The notes beneath the pieces are model-generated. The model was not told the origin of the DNA and ran no database searches. It saw only the letters and a list, made by a program, of their open reading frames with translations. A DNA stretch of 61,747 nt. Origin: Pseudomonas taiwanensis DSM 21245. GTDB lineage: Bacteria; Pseudomonadota; Gammaproteobacteria; Pseudomonadales; Pseudomonadaceae. Position numbers and translations under genes: made by a program. The stretch is taken from contig NZ_AUEC01000033.1 in the NCBI RefSeq assembly GCF_000425785.1, forward strand, positions 1 through 61,747. The letters run 5' to 3'. Below are positions 43,529 through 53,524 of the stretch, piece by piece. The first letter of the stretch is position 1, and every line of letters begins with the position of its first letter.

Positions 43529-44266
43529 TCAGCCTTGGTAGTTGTCGCAGAAGGCCTGGGCCTCGGCGACATCGAGGGTGCCTTCGTAGATGGCACGGCC
43601 GGTGATGGCGCCAATGATGCCAGGGGCCTTGGCATCCAGCAGGGCCTTGATGTCGCCCAGGTTGTGAATGCCACCCGAAGCGATGACCGGGATCGACGTG
43701 GCTTCGGCCAGGGCCTTGGTGAAGGGCACGTTGCAGCCCTGCATCATGCCGTCCTTGGCGATGTCGGTGTAGACGATCGCCGAGACGCCATCGGCCTCGA
43801 AACGCTTGGCCAGGTCGATGACCTGCACCGAGCTGACTTCTGCCCAGCCATCGGTGGCGACGAAACCGTCCTTGGCGTCCAGGCCGACGATGACCTTGCC
43901 CGGGAAGGCCTTGCAGGCCTCGGCGACGAACTCAGGCTGCTTGACCGCCTTGGTGCCGATGATCACGTAGCTGACGCCAGCCTTGACGTAATGCTCGATG
44001 GTTTCCAGCGAGCGGATGCCACCGCCGATCTGGATCGGCAGGTTCGGGTAACGCTTGGCGATGGCAGTCACCACCTCGCCATTGACCGGCTGGCCTTCGA
44101 AGGCGCCGTTGAGGTCAACCAGGTGCAGGCGGCGGCAGCCACCTTCGACCCACTTGGCGGCCATGCTCACCGGGTCGTCGGAAAATACCGTGGAGTCTTC
44201 CATACGGCCCTGGCGCAGACGTACGCAGGCACCGTCCTTGAGATCGATAGCGGGGATAATCAGCAT
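43529..44266 (-). CDS. hisA: ProFAR isomerase
   Basis: A 245-residue TIM-barrel isomerase (EC 5.3.1.16). It begins [20 protein letters not shown] with the catalytic Asp in AIDLKDG; other signatures are [41 protein letters not shown] and VIASGGIHN. It follows the DUF2164 gene by 27 bp on the minus strand. Confidence 0.97.
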   Translation of the reverse strand: MLIIPAIDLKDGACVRLRQGRMEDSTVFSDDPVSMAAKWVEGGCRRLHLVDLNGAFEGQPVNGEVVTAIAKRYPNLPIQIGGGIRSLETIEHYVKAGVSYVIIGTKAVKQPEFVAEACKAFPGKVIVGLDAKDGFVATDGWAEVSSVQVIDLAKRFEADGVSAIVYTDIAKDGMMQGCNVPFTKALAEATSIPVIASGGIHNLGDIKALLDAKAPGIIGAITGRAIYEGTLDVAEAQAFCDNYQG

Positions 44267-44293
44267 CTTGGAAACCTGTCTATTCGGTGGAGT

Positions 44294-44554
44294 TCAGGGC
44301 TTCTCGAGCGCCCACAGGTCGCTTTCGATGCTCTCGAACCGCTCCTTGAGGTGCAGCTGAACATCGGCAATCGCCCTGTTGTAGTAAAGGGGTGCAATTT
44401 CTTTGCTGAACAGCTCGAGGACCTCAGCCACCTCGAACGACCCCAGCTCCAGCTCGAAGCGGTCTTCAAGGAAGCGCTTCAAGGTATCGAGCGCTTCGCG
44501 CTCCTGCTCGGGTGCCAGGGTGATGACCGGGGCCTTGGTCCGCGACCTGCTCAT
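44294..44554 (-). CDS. DUF2164 family protein in the his operon
   Basis: An 86-residue protein: ITLAPEQEREALDTLKRFLE, DRFELELGSFEVAEVLELFS, KEIAPLYYNRAIADVQLHLK. This helical DUF2164 family is commonly inserted between hisH and hisA in pseudomonads, with no enzymatic role known. The stop of hisH and its ATG abut directly, so it is co-translated with the his genes. A regulatory or stabilising function for HisH/HisF is only a guess. Confidence 0.9.
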   Translation of the reverse strand: MSRSRTKAPVITLAPEQEREALDTLKRFLEDRFELELGSFEVAEVLELFSKEIAPLYYNRAIADVQLHLKERFESIESDLWALEKP

Positions 44555-45193
44555 TTACCAGCGCCCGTCCCAGGCCACGAAGTTCTGCAGCAGCTGCAGA
44601 CCGTGGGTGTGGCTCTTCTCCGGGTGGAACTGCACGGCAAAGCGCGAACCATCAGCCAATGCTGCGGCGAAGTCGACGCCATAGTGGCCACGACCGACCA
44701 CCTGGCCGGGCTTGCCGGCGTTGATGTAATAGCTGTGCACGAAGTAGAACCGTGCGCGGTCGGGAATGTCATGCCACAGCGGGTGGTCGATGGTCTGGCT
44801 GACTTCGTTCCAACCCATGTGCGGCACCTTCAGGTGCTCGCCGTCTTCTTGCAGGTCTTTGCCGAAAAAGCGCACCTGGCCGGGGAACAGGCCGATGCAG
44901 TCGACACCGTCGTTTTCCTCGCTGTGGTCCAGCAGCGCTTGCATGCCGACGCAGATCCCGAGGAACGGGCGGTCCTGGCTGACCTCGCGCACCAGGCTGT
45001 CGAAGCCCAGGCGGCGGATTTCGGCCATGCAGTCGCGAATCGCGCCCACACCCGGGAACACCACGCGGTCCGCCTCGCGGATGACTGCGGCGTCGCTGGT
45101 CACCAGCACCTTGCCGGCGCCGACGTGTTCAAGCGCCTTGGCCACCGAGTGCAAGTTGCCCATGCCATAGTCGATTACGGCTACCGTCTGCAT
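44555..45193 (-). CDS. hisH: Imidazole glycerol phosphate synthase, glutaminase subunit
   Basis: A 212-residue class-I glutamine amidotransferase. Nucleophile Cys81 is in [11 protein letters not shown], the oxyanion region is VFPGVGAI, and the His-Glu pair is in VQFHPEKS. It generates ammonia that is channelled to HisF. It abuts hisB directly (hisB stop followed at once by its ATG). Confidence 0.97.
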   Translation of the reverse strand: MQTVAVIDYGMGNLHSVAKALEHVGAGKVLVTSDAAVIREADRVVFPGVGAIRDCMAEIRRLGFDSLVREVSQDRPFLGICVGMQALLDHSEENDGVDCIGLFPGQVRFFGKDLQEDGEHLKVPHMGWNEVSQTIDHPLWHDIPDRARFYFVHSYYINAGKPGQVVGRGHYGVDFAAALADGSRFAVQFHPEKSHTHGLQLLQNFVAWDGRW

Positions 45194-45787
45194 TTACAGG
45201 CATCCCTTGGTGGAAGGCATCTGTCCGGCCATGCGCTCGTCCAGCGTCACCGCCATGCGCAGCGCGCGGCCGAAGGCCTTGAACACGGTTTCGATCTGGT
45301 GGTGGGTGTTATGGCCCCGCAGGTTGTCGATGTGCAGGGTCACCAAGGCATGGTTGACGAAGCCCTGGAAGAACTCCTGGAACAGGTCGACGTCGAAACC
45401 GCCAACGGTGGCGCGGGTATAGGGCACATGCATCTGCAGGCCTGGACGGCCCGAGAAGTCGATGACCACGCGCGACAGGGCTTCGTCCAGCGGCACGTAG
45501 GCATGGCCGTAGCGGAAGATACCCTTCTTGTCACCGATGGCCTGGGCGAATGCCTGGCCCAGGGTAATGCCGACGTCTTCGACGGTATGATGATCGTCGA
45601 TATGCAGGTCACCCTTGCACTCGATATCCAGATCGATCAGCCCGTGTCGGGCGATCTGGTCGAGCATGTGTTCAAGGAAAGGCACGCCGATATCGAATCG
45701 GGCCTTGCCACTGCCATCGAGGTTGATCGAGCACTTGACCTGGGTTTCCAGGGTATTGCGCTCGACGGAAGCCTTACGTTCGACCAT
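45194..45787 (-). CDS. hisB: Imidazoleglycerol-phosphate dehydratase
   Basis: A 197-residue monofunctional HisB (EC 4.2.1.19). The two His-rich manganese motifs are [20 protein letters not shown] and [16 protein letters not shown] chose ATG 45787, which yields the normal [20 protein letters not shown] start; the open frame upstream is not conserved in character. It heads this his operon. The promoter must lie in 45788-46001, a stretch with a REP-like palindrome. Confidence 0.96.
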   Translation of the reverse strand: MVERKASVERNTLETQVKCSINLDGSGKARFDIGVPFLEHMLDQIARHGLIDLDIECKGDLHIDDHHTVEDVGITLGQAFAQAIGDKKGIFRYGHAYVPLDEALSRVVIDFSGRPGLQMHVPYTRATVGGFDVDLFQEFFQGFVNHALVTLHIDNLRGHNTHHQIETVFKAFGRALRMAVTLDERMAGQMPSTKGCL

Positions 45788-45939
45788 CACCAGCTCCGCA
45801 AAATCATTGGGCGAAAAGGGCTCTATTATAGGCCCAAGACGCGCCAGCTTGAAACGCGGATGACATATGGCAGGCAAAGCAATTTCGCAAGGCCGAATGC
45901 GCTACAGGTCTATACAAGCTGTGTTGCCCCTATCACCAG

Positions 45940-46001
45940 CAAGCCGACGCCTCCACCAGACACCGGTAGGCGGCGGCTTGCCGGCGATAGCGGCCGGACG
46001 A
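45940..46001. repeat. REP-like palindrome between hisB and the MFS gene
   Basis: CAGCAAGCCGACGCCTCCAC and TAGGCGGCGGCTTGCCGG are inverted relatives around about 10 nt (about 45939-45987). The element lies 15 bp downstream of the MFS stop and upstream of hisB. Confidence 0.6.
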
Positions 46002-47660
46002 TCAGTGGAACAGAACGGCCGTCTTCTGCAGGGTGATCCACACCCCCCAGGCCAACGGAATCACCACCACCGCCCAGGCGAACAGCACCAGCGGCAGGCT
46101 GCCCGGTGCCGCATGCCATTCCAGCGAGCGAGCGCCATCGGCGCCTTTGTCATGGCTCAACGCACGCTCTGCGGCCAACTCGGCGTCGGTCATGAAGTGC
46201 TTGTCCGCCACCGGACGTACCAGCAGGTTGCAGATGAAACCCAGCACCAGCAGGCCGGCAAGGATGTACAGGGTCATGTCATACGCCGCTGCACGTTCGA
46301 CACCCGCTGCCAGCTGATATTCGCGCAGGTAGGTGATCAGCACTGGCCCCAGCACGCCCGCCGCCGCCCAGGCAGTCAGCAGGCGACCGTGAATGGCACC
46401 CACCATCTGTGTACCGAACAGGTCGGCCAGGTAAGCCGGCACCGTGGCGAAACCACCACCGTACATCGACAGAATGATACAGAACGCCGCTACGAACAGT
46501 GCCACGTTGCCCAGGTGGCCCATGTTCGGCACCAGGCTGTAGAGGCCCACGCCCAGGGCGAAGAAGGCAAAATAGGTGTTCTTGCGGCCGATGTAGTCGG
46601 AGAACGAAGCCCAGAAGAAGCGACCACCGATGTTGAACAGGCTCAGCAAACCAGTGAAGCCAGCGGCAATGGCGGCGATCTGCGCCAGTTGCGCGGCATT
46701 GAGTTCGCTGAAGCTGAGCTGGTTGCCCAGCAGCTTGCCGGCGAAGACTTCCTGCAGCAGTGGCGAAGCCATGCCCAGGATGCCAATGCCCGCCGAAACA
46801 TTCAGGCACAGCACCAGCCAGATCAGCGCGAACTGCGGGGTCTTCCAGGCCACGCTGACGTGAACGTGGCGGTCGGTGACCATCGCGTTGGCTTTCTTCA
46901 CCGGCGCGGTCCAGCCCTCAGGCTTCCAGCCGGTCGGCGGCACGCGGTAGGCCAGGGCGCCAGCGGTCATGAACACGAAGTAGATCGCGGCCATCGCCAC
47001 GAAACTCTGCCATACGCCCACTTCCTGCGCGTTGCCGAAGTGGCCCATCAATGCAGTCGCCAGCGGGGCGCCAACCATCGCACCACCGCCAAAGCCCATG
47101 ATCGCCATGCCGGTCGCCATGCCACGCTTGTCCGGGAACCACTTGATCAGGGTCGACACGGGAGAGATATAACCCAGGCCCAGGCCGATGCCACCGATGA
47201 CGCCGGACCCCAGCCACATCAGCCACAATTGGTGGGTCTTCACGCCAATCGCCGAGATCAGCATGCCACCACACCAGCACAGCGCCGATACCAGGCCAGC
47301 CTTGCGCGGACCGGCGTGTTCCAGCCAACCGCCAAGCACAGCGGCCGAGCAGCCGAGGAAAACGAAGAACAGGGTGTAGATCCAGCTCAACATCGAGATA
47401 GGCCAATCGCACTCAGCGGTGAACAACTTGGCGATGAAGCCCATGTCGGCCGAACAGGCGACTGGGGCACTGATACCGATGGCCTGGGACAGTGGCAACC
47501 AGAATACCGAGAAGCCATAGGCCATGCCGATGCACAGGTGAATGGCCAGGGCTGCCGGGGGTACCAGCCAGCGGTTGAAGCCCGGACGGGCGATGATGCG
47601 CTCCTTCGACAGGAAGCTCGGCGCAGTGGCGACCGCTCCTGCCGTGATACTGCTGTTCAT
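46002..47660 (-). CDS. OFA-family MFS transporter (oxalate/formate antiporter-like)
   Basis: A 552-residue carrier with about 12 membrane segments and the OFA signature start WLVPPAALAIHLCIGMAYGF then SVFWLPLS. Loop motif GGWLEHAGPRKAG and central GRFFWASFSDYIGRKNTYFA fit the MFS superfamily. A soluble loop after VPPTGWKPEGW separates the halves, and the C-terminus has an extra hydrophobic helix (LPLVLFAWAVVVIPLAWGVW) preceded by a charged segment. I chose ATG 47660 with AAGGA upstream. Substrate unknown: a monocarboxylate is the usual expectation, and formate from FdhA/PurU nearby is only speculative. Confidence 0.88.
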   Translation of the reverse strand: MNSSITAGAVATAPSFLSKERIIARPGFNRWLVPPAALAIHLCIGMAYGFSVFWLPLSQAIGISAPVACSADMGFIAKLFTAECDWPISMLSWIYTLFFVFLGCSAAVLGGWLEHAGPRKAGLVSALCWCGGMLISAIGVKTHQLWLMWLGSGVIGGIGLGLGYISPVSTLIKWFPDKRGMATGMAIMGFGGGAMVGAPLATALMGHFGNAQEVGVWQSFVAMAAIYFVFMTAGALAYRVPPTGWKPEGWTAPVKKANAMVTDRHVHVSVAWKTPQFALIWLVLCLNVSAGIGILGMASPLLQEVFAGKLLGNQLSFSELNAAQLAQIAAIAAGFTGLLSLFNIGGRFFWASFSDYIGRKNTYFAFFALGVGLYSLVPNMGHLGNVALFVAAFCIILSMYGGGFATVPAYLADLFGTQMVGAIHGRLLTAWAAAGVLGPVLITYLREYQLAAGVERAAAYDMTLYILAGLLVLGFICNLLVRPVADKHFMTDAELAAERALSHDKGADGARSLEWHAAPGSLPLVLFAWAVVVIPLAWGVWITLQKTAVLFH

Positions 47661-47981
47661 GGATTCGATCCTTTTGTAGGTAGACGATGCTCGCGGATTG
47701 AATGCCCGGCTCTTCTGGCTGCACACAAGGCAAGGCCCGGCCATTTGCGGCAACGTCCGCGACAATCCGTCGCGGCGCTCCGTGGAAGCGGCGCAAGGTT
47801 AACAGGATCAAGTGACATGAAAGCAATCTGATATCGTTATTTTTTGAACCGCTGAATCGGTATTGCTGCACCCTTCCTTCGTAGGAAATACCCTGTGCCT
47901 CTTGTCGAATACGCAGGCACAACCCGTGCGGCGCTATACTCTGCCGCTTGAATTCAAAAATCGGACTACAAGGACTCGCCC
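47661..47981. promoter_or_regulatory. Divergent promoter region of the MFS gene and asmA
   Basis: A 321-bp gene-free region. The centre is A/T-rich (AAGCAATCTGATATCGTTAT then TTTTTGAACC, about 47821-47850), the most likely promoter zone. A candidate -10-like TATACT lies at 47935-47940 upstream of asmA. Confidence 0.4.
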
Positions 47982-50219
47982 ATGAAAGCGTTCGGCAAAA
48001 TCCTGGGGCTTGGGTTACTCGGGTTGCTGCTGATCATCGTGGCGCTGGGCTTCGCCCTGACCCACCTCTTCGATCCCAACGACTATAAAGACGAGATTCG
48101 CCAGCTGGCGCGCGACAAGGCGCACGTTGAACTGACCCTCAATGGCGACATCGGCTGGAGCCTGTTCCCCTGGTTGGGCCTGGAGCTGCACGATGCCAGC
48201 ATCGCTACGCTCACGGCGCCGAAGCAACCGTTCGCCGACCTGCAGATGCTGGGCCTGTCGGTACGTGTGCTGCCGCTGCTGCGCCGCGAAGTACAAATGA
48301 GCGATGTCCGTGTAGAAGGCCTGAACCTGACCCTGGCCCGCGACGAGCACGGCCACGGCAACTGGGAAGACATCGGCAAACCCCTGCCCGCACAGACCGG
48401 CGCCCCCGCCGACGCGCCTGCGCAAGCTCCCGCCGAACCCACCTCGACACCCTCGGACAGCGGTAGCGAACGCTCGGTCAAACTCGACATCGACAGCCTG
48501 ACCGTGAACAACGCGCGCGTGCAGTACACCGATGCCAAGAGCGGCCAGGCCTTCAGCGCCGAAAGCATCCAGTTGAGCACCGGCCCCGTTCACGAAGGCG
48601 CGAACATCCCGCTCAAGGCCAGCGCCTTCCTCAGTGCCAGCCAACCGAATATCAAGGCCCGCACCGAGTTGGCGGGTGAACTGCGCTTCGATCGCAAGCT
48701 CAAGCGTTACAACTTCGAGGACATGCGACTTTCTGGCGAAACGTCGGGCGAGCCCCTGGCCGGCAAAACCATGACCTTCTCCGCGCAAGGCCAGCTGCTG
48801 GTGGACCTGGCGGCCAACGTGGCCTCCTGGAGCGGGCTCAAGGTCTCGGCCAACCAGATGCGCGCGCTCGGCGAGCTGAACGTGCGTGACCTGGACAAGA
48901 CACCGCAGCTCAGTGGCGGCCTGTCCATCGCCCAGTTCGACCTGCGCACCTTCCTCGACGGCATCGGCCACCCGCTGCCAGCCACCAACGACCCGACCGT
49001 CTTCGGCAAGCTGGAACTGGTCAGCCGCCTGCAAGGCACGCCCAATAGCCTGACCCTGGAAGACCTGGCGGTGAAGCTCGACGACAGCGGCTTCAGTGGT
49101 CGGGTGGCCATCGAAGACTTCGCCAAGCAGGCCCTGCGCCTGCAACTCAAAGGCGACACCTTCGACGCCGACCGCTACTTGCCGGCCAAGAGCGAAGAGG
49201 CCAAGGGCGCCACCGCCGCCCGCCAGGCCGAGGTCAAGCAGCAGGAGGCCAGCGCCGTCGCAGGTGCCGGCACCTCGCCGCTGCCCAATGCCCCGACCCA
49301 GGTAGCCTGGAGCAACGACAAACTGTTGCCGGTGGACCGCCTGCGTGCCCTGGACCTGCAGGCTGACATTGCGTTCGGCTCGCTGACCCTGGACAAGCTG
49401 CCCATCAGCGACGCCCAGCTGGCCGTCACCGGCCAGGGTGGCTTGGTCACTCTGCAGACCCTGCGCGGCGGCCTGTACAACGGCAGCTTCGACGCCAAAG
49501 GCACCGTCGACGTGCGCCCCGCTGTGCCGCAAATCGGCATCAGCACCAAGATCAACCGGGTGCCGGTCGAGCATTTCATCAAGGCTGAAGGCAAGGAACA
49601 GGCACCTCCAGTCAAGGGGCTGCTCACCCTGTCCAGCGACCTGACCGCCACCGGCAACAGCCAGAAAGCGCTGATCGACACCCTCAACGGCGCCGCCAAC
49701 TTCACCATCAATGACGGTGTGCTGGTCAATGCCAACCTCGAACAGCAACTGTGCCAAGCCATCGCCACGCTGAACCGCAAGTCGCTCAGCGGCGAGCCAC
49801 GCGGCAAGGACACCCCGTTCGAAGAACTGCGCGGCAGCCTGGTGATACGCAACGGCGTGGCCAGCAACCCGGACCTCAAGGCCCGCATTCCCGGCCTGAC
49901 CGTCAATGGCCAGGGCGACCTCGACCTGCGTGTGCTGGGCATGGACTACAACGTTGGCGTGATCGTGGAAGGTGACCAGCGCGCCATGCCGGACCCTGCC
50001 TGCCAGGTCAACGAGCGTTTCGTGGGCATTGAAGTGCCGTTGCGTTGCCGTGGCCCGCTGGAGCTGGGCGCCAAAGCCTGCCGCCTCGATCAGGAAGGCC
50101 TGGGCAAGGTCGCCGCCAAGCTGGCCGGTAACCGCCTTAAAGACAAGATTGACGAAAAACTCGGAGACAAGGTGAGCCCAGAACTCAAAGACGCGCTCAA
50201 GGGGCTGTTCAAGCGATGA
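47982..50219 (+). CDS. AsmA family protein
   Basis: A 745-residue protein with an N-terminal membrane anchor (FGKILGLGLLGLLLIIVALG then FALTHLF) and a long periplasmic region typical of AsmA/TamB-like bridge-forming lipid-transfer proteins: LTLNGDIGWSLFPWLGLELH near the start and GQGDLDLRVLGMDYNVGVIV near the end. Around residues 140-160 there is a Pro/Ala-rich linker. It overlaps mutY by 4 bp, and the asmA-mutY-yggX order is conserved in Pseudomonas. Likely role in outer-membrane lipid or protein homeostasis. Confidence 0.9.
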   Translation: MKAFGKILGLGLLGLLLIIVALGFALTHLFDPNDYKDEIRQLARDKAHVELTLNGDIGWSLFPWLGLELHDASIATLTAPKQPFADLQMLGLSVRVLPLLRREVQMSDVRVEGLNLTLARDEHGHGNWEDIGKPLPAQTGAPADAPAQAPAEPTSTPSDSGSERSVKLDIDSLTVNNARVQYTDAKSGQAFSAESIQLSTGPVHEGANIPLKASAFLSASQPNIKARTELAGELRFDRKLKRYNFEDMRLSGETSGEPLAGKTMTFSAQGQLLVDLAANVASWSGLKVSANQMRALGELNVRDLDKTPQLSGGLSIAQFDLRTFLDGIGHPLPATNDPTVFGKLELVSRLQGTPNSLTLEDLAVKLDDSGFSGRVAIEDFAKQALRLQLKGDTFDADRYLPAKSEEAKGATAARQAEVKQQEASAVAGAGTSPLPNAPTQVAWSNDKLLPVDRLRALDLQADIAFGSLTLDKLPISDAQLAVTGQGGLVTLQTLRGGLYNGSFDAKGTVDVRPAVPQIGISTKINRVPVEHFIKAEGKEQAPPVKGLLTLSSDLTATGNSQKALIDTLNGAANFTINDGVLVNANLEQQLCQAIATLNRKSLSGEPRGKDTPFEELRGSLVIRNGVASNPDLKARIPGLTVNGQGDLDLRVLGMDYNVGVIVEGDQRAMPDPACQVNERFVGIEVPLRCRGPLELGAKACRLDQEGLGKVAAKLAGNRLKDKIDEKLGDKVSPELKDALKGLFKR

Positions 50220-51283
50220 GCCCCGAGCAGTTCTCCAGCGCCGTGCTGGATTGGTACGACCAGCACGGTCGGCATGACCTGCCCTGGCAACAGGGCATCA
50301 CCCCGTATCGGGTGTGGGTGTCGGAAATCATGTTGCAACAGACCCAGGTGAGCACCGTGCTCAACTACTTCGACCGCTTCATGCAGGCCCTGCCCACCGT
50401 GCAGGCCCTGGCGGCCGCGCCGGAGGACGAAGTGCTGCACCTATGGACGGGCCTGGGCTACTACACCCGCGCCCGCAACTTGCAGAAAGCCGCGAAAATG
50501 GTGGTCGAGCAGTACGGCGGCGAGTTCCCGCGCAGCGTCGAGCAGCTCACCGAGTTGCCGGGTATCGGCCGCTCGACGGCCGGCGCCATCGCCAGCATCA
50601 GCATGGGCATCCGCGCACCGATCCTCGATGGCAACGTCAAGCGCGTGCTCGCCCGCTACACCGCTCAAGCTGGCTACCCAGGCGAGCCAAAAGTGGCCAA
50701 TGCACTGTGGGCCACCGCCGAGCGCTTCACCCCGCAGCAGCGCGCCAACCACTACACCCAGGCGATGATGGACATGGGCGCAACGCTGTGCACCCGCAGC
50801 AAGCCCAGTTGCCTGATCTGCCCATTGCAGCGCGGCTGCGAGGCGCACCTGCACGGCGAAGAAACCCGCTACCCCGAACCCAAGCCGCGCAAAGCCCTGC
50901 CCCAGCGCCGCACGCTGATGCCGCTGCTGGCCAACCACGAAGGCGCCATTCTGCTGTATCGCCGCCCCTCCAGCGGCCTGTGGGGTGGCCTGTGGAGCCT
51001 GCCCGAACTGGACGACATCGAACAGCTCGACGACCTGGCCTACCAACACGGCTTGCGCCTGGCCGACAGCCGCGCGCTAGAAGGCCTGACTCACACTTTC
51101 AGCCATTTCCAGCTGGCGATCGAGCCTTGGCTGGTCCGCGTCGACCCGGTCGGCCAGCCCGTGGCCGAGGCCGACTGGCTCTGGTATAACCTCGCCACCC
51201 CGCCGCGCCTGGGCCTCGCCGCCCCGGTCAAGAAGCTGCTCAAACGCGCGGCCGACGAACTGATTGCAGGAGAAGCACGATGA
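50216..51283 (+). CDS. mutY: Adenine DNA glycosylase
   Basis: A 355-residue glycosylase removing A mispaired with 8-oxoG or G. Catalytic Glu37 ([10 protein letters not shown]) and Asp138 (PILDGNVKR) are present, as is the helix-hairpin-helix [14 protein letters not shown]. The 4Fe-4S ligands are Cys192, Cys199, Cys202 and Cys208 with the standard 6-2-5 spacing. The C-terminal NUDIX-like domain includes [14 protein letters not shown]. It overlaps asmA and yggX at ATGA junctions. Confidence 0.97.
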   Translation: MSPEQFSSAVLDWYDQHGRHDLPWQQGITPYRVWVSEIMLQQTQVSTVLNYFDRFMQALPTVQALAAAPEDEVLHLWTGLGYYTRARNLQKAAKMVVEQYGGEFPRSVEQLTELPGIGRSTAGAIASISMGIRAPILDGNVKRVLARYTAQAGYPGEPKVANALWATAERFTPQQRANHYTQAMMDMGATLCTRSKPSCLICPLQRGCEAHLHGEETRYPEPKPRKALPQRRTLMPLLANHEGAILLYRRPSSGLWGGLWSLPELDDIEQLDDLAYQHGLRLADSRALEGLTHTFSHFQLAIEPWLVRVDPVGQPVAEADWLWYNLATPPRLGLAAPVKKLLKRAADELIAGEAR

Positions 51284-51552
51284 CCCGCACCGTGATGTGC
51301 CGCAAATACAAAGAAGAACTGCCAGGCCTGGACCGCCCGCCCTACCCCGGCGCCAAAGGCCAGGACATTTTCGAACACATCTCGCAGAAGGCCTGGGCCG
51401 ACTGGCAGAAGCACCAGACCATGCTGATCAACGAAAAGCGCCTGAACATGATGAACGGTGAAGACCGCAAGTACCTCCAGGGCGAAATGGACAAGTTTTT
51501 CGCCGGCGAAGAATACGCCCAGGCCGAAGGCTACGTTCCGCCGGCCGAATGA
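51280..51552 (+). CDS. yggX: Probable Fe(II)-trafficking protein YggX
   Basis: A 90-residue protein: [20 protein letters not shown] with the conserved Cys, then [20 protein letters not shown] and [20 protein letters not shown]. It protects Fe-S proteins against oxidative damage. Its start overlaps the mutY stop, matching the mutY-yggX pairing known in many gammaproteobacteria, and MutY itself needs an Fe-S cluster. Confidence 0.96.
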   Translation: MTRTVMCRKYKEELPGLDRPPYPGAKGQDIFEHISQKAWADWQKHQTMLINEKRLNMMNGEDRKYLQGEMDKFFAGEEYAQAEGYVPPAE

Positions 51553-51603
51553 CCCCAGAAAACGTAAGCGACGGAATTAATTTAAAATTTTTTCAAAAAG
51601 TCG

Positions 51604-51632
51604 TTGACGGACGGTCTGGAAATCTATTTAAT
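51604..51632 (+). promoter_or_regulatory. Promoter of tRNA-Phe
   Basis: TTGACG at 51604-51609 and TTTAAT at 51627-51632, 17 bp apart, resemble a sigma-70 promoter, starting transcription just before the tRNA at 51643. The upstream A/T-rich tract (about 51576-51598) resembles an UP element. Confidence 0.65.
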
Positions 51633-51642
51633 GCACCTCGTC

Positions 51643-51718
51643 GCCCAGATAGCTCAGTCGGTAGAGCAGAGGATTGAAAATCCTCGTGTCGGCGGTTCGA
51701 CTCCGTCTCTGGGCACCA
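51643..51718 (+). tRNA. tRNA-Phe (GAA)
   Basis: A 76-nt cloverleaf: acceptor GCCCAGA pairs with TCTGGGC, D arm GCTCAGTCGGTAGAGC, anticodon stem GGATT-GAAAATCC with GAA at 51676-51678, T arm with GGTTCGACTCC, encoded CCA end. A single-copy tRNA with its own promoter and terminator. Confidence 0.97.
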
Positions 51719-51764
51719 CCTTAAAGCTTCTGGTGGTTGCAAAGTTACCCGAAGCGACAACAAG

Positions 51765-51789
51765 AAACCCGCCTAGTGCGGGTTTTTTG
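51765..51789 (+). terminator. Rho-independent terminator of tRNA-Phe
   Basis: AAACCCGC at 51765-51772 and GCGGGTTT at 51778-51785 form an 8-bp stem with a 5-nt loop, and the T-run continues to 51788. Confidence 0.92.
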
Positions 51790-51948
51790 TTGTCTGGGAT
51801 TTTCTCCGATAAAGGCAGCGCTTGTTGTACGCGCCTGATGCAGTGCGCTCGCCAAGCTGGCAGTAAGCCTTGATCAGTATCAAGTCGCCAGCAATTGCTC
51901 ATCCCTACACTGCGGTTCAACCCTCCGAGTCGACCCGCAAGGACCTCC

Positions 51949-52938
51949 ATGAGCGAAGAATCCCCCCTCCTCCTTCCCGCCCCCAGCGAATCCGCCCCAA
52001 GCGCCAAACCGACACCTCGCCCCCGCCGGCCACGCCAGCGCAAGCCCGAACCCACCATTACCCGTGTCAGCCAGCAGCCCGCCGCGCTTGAGGTGGCGAC
52101 GGCCCCCAAGGGCAGCAACGAGGACAGCACTTCAGCGCGCCTGCCGGCCACCTACCCGTACCGCACCCGCCTGCGCCGCCAGGACTATGAGAAGGCCAAG
52201 CACGCGCTGCAGATCGAGTTGCTGAAGGTACAAAGCTGGGTGAAGGAAACCGGCCAGCGCGTGGTGATCCTGTTCGAGGGTCGGGACGCGGCAGGCAAGG
52301 GCGGCACCATCAAGCGCTTCATGGAGCACCTCAACCCACGGGGTGCCCGGATCGTCGCACTGGAGAAGCCTTCGGAACAGGAAAAGGGCCAGTGGTACTT
52401 CCAGCGTTACATCCAGCACCTGCCCACGGCAGGCGAAATGGTGTTCTTCGACCGCTCCTGGTACAACCGCGCCGGGGTCGAGAAGGTCATGGATTTCTGC
52501 ACACCGCTGCAATACCTGGAGTTCATGCGCCAGGCGCCCGACCTTGAACGCATGCTGTGCAACAGCGGCATCCTGCTGTTCAAGTACTGGTTCTCGGTAA
52601 ACCGCGAGGAACAGCTACGCCGCTTCATCTCACGCCGCGACGACCCGCTCAAGCACTGGAAGCTGTCGCCGATCGACATCAAGTCGCTGGACAAGTGGGA
52701 GGACTACACCGCCGCCAAGGAGGCGATGTTCTTCCATACCGACACAGCCGATGCGCCATGGACGGTGATCAAGTCCGACGACAAGAAACGCGCACGCATC
52801 AACTGCATCCGCCATTTCCTGCATTCACTGGATTACCCCGGCAAGGACCACAGCGTCGCGCACGCCCCAGATCCCTTGCTGGTGGGCAAAGCCTCCAAGG
52901 GCTTCGAAGAGGATGAGCCGGCTCAGTTGAATACCTAG
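51949..52938 (+). CDS. ppk2: Polyphosphate kinase 2
   Basis: A 329-residue class-I PPK2 using polyphosphate to phosphorylate nucleoside diphosphates. Walker A GRDAAGKGG is at 111-119, Walker B-like VFFDRSWYNRAGVE and lid FISRRDDPLKHWKLSPIDIK follow. About 65 residues ahead of the kinase domain form a Pro/Arg/Ser-rich, presumably disordered extension (PTPRPRRPRQRKPEPTITRV). I chose ATG 51949, preceded by AAGGA. It stands between tRNA-Phe and an unrelated small gene. Confidence 0.93.
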   Translation: MSEESPLLLPAPSESAPSAKPTPRPRRPRQRKPEPTITRVSQQPAALEVATAPKGSNEDSTSARLPATYPYRTRLRRQDYEKAKHALQIELLKVQSWVKETGQRVVILFEGRDAAGKGGTIKRFMEHLNPRGARIVALEKPSEQEKGQWYFQRYIQHLPTAGEMVFFDRSWYNRAGVEKVMDFCTPLQYLEFMRQAPDLERMLCNSGILLFKYWFSVNREEQLRRFISRRDDPLKHWKLSPIDIKSLDKWEDYTAAKEAMFFHTDTADAPWTVIKSDDKKRARINCIRHFLHSLDYPGKDHSVAHAPDPLLVGKASKGFEEDEPAQLNT

Positions 52939-52991
52939 GGGGTCTGCGTTTCAATACGCGCAATTTCCGGACATACCCAAGGATTCGCCCC

Positions 52992-53435
52992 ATGGCCTCC
53001 AATACCAAGCAACAGAAACGCGCCAAACGCGCCGCCACCAAGGCCAAGCAGAACCGCATGGTGCGCAGCGGCCAGGCCGTGAAGGCCAGCGCCGGTGACA
53101 GCGCCAGCATCGAACAGGTGTTCAACAAGGCCATGGAGTCGGACAGCTACAAGGAGCTGTTCGCCAAGATGAAGGTGGCGCAGGAAACCAGCCTGGTGGC
53201 GATGATCTCGGTGTTCCTGGTCGACCCGCTGCTGGCATTGGTGCTCAAGGGCCACAAGGAAGAGCACGCCACCGACTACATCGTGCTGGTGTTCAACGCC
53301 TACCGCACCTGGCTCGATGGCGCCGACGAAGACACCACCATGGCCTGGCTGGAGAGCGACGAGTTCCAGGAGGCGTACATCGCCGCTTCCGAGCTGGTGG
53401 CCAAGCAGCAACAGCAGCAGAAGCAGTTTGGTTGA
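52992..53435 (+). CDS. Conserved hypothetical protein with a basic N-terminus
   Basis: A 147-residue protein of unknown function. The first 25 residues are strongly basic (TKQQKRAKRAATKAKQNRMV), the middle is helical (SIEQVFNKAMESDSYKELFA, VAMISVFLVDPLLALVLKGH) and the C-terminus ends with a Gln run (AKQQQQQKQFG). No signal peptide or known domain. The basic head suggests nucleic-acid or polyanion contact; with ppk2 just upstream, polyphosphate binding is conceivable but unsupported. Its ribosome site AAGGA lies 9 nt before the ATG. Confidence 0.7.
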   Translation: MASNTKQQKRAKRAATKAKQNRMVRSGQAVKASAGDSASIEQVFNKAMESDSYKELFAKMKVAQETSLVAMISVFLVDPLLALVLKGHKEEHATDYIVLVFNAYRTWLDGADEDTTMAWLESDEFQEAYIAASELVAKQQQQQKQFG

Positions 53436-53446
53436 GACCGAGCGGC

Positions 53447-53518
53447 GCATCGCGAGCAAGGCTCGCTCCTACAGTAACGCCGATGATAGACGTAGGAGCG
53501 AGCCTTGCTCGCGATGCG
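53447..53518. repeat. Inverted REP pair
   Basis: GCATCGCGAGCAAGGCTCGC then TCCTACAG, and its inverted copy GTAGGAGCGAGCCTTGCTCG then CGATGC, flank about 20 nt. The arms are practically perfect. Confidence 0.85.
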
Positions 53519-53524
53519 CCCAAT

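Noticed and set aside
43439..46036. An 865-codon plus-strand frame across the his operon
   Set aside because: It spans five well-identified his-region genes on the other strand and has only shadow composition.
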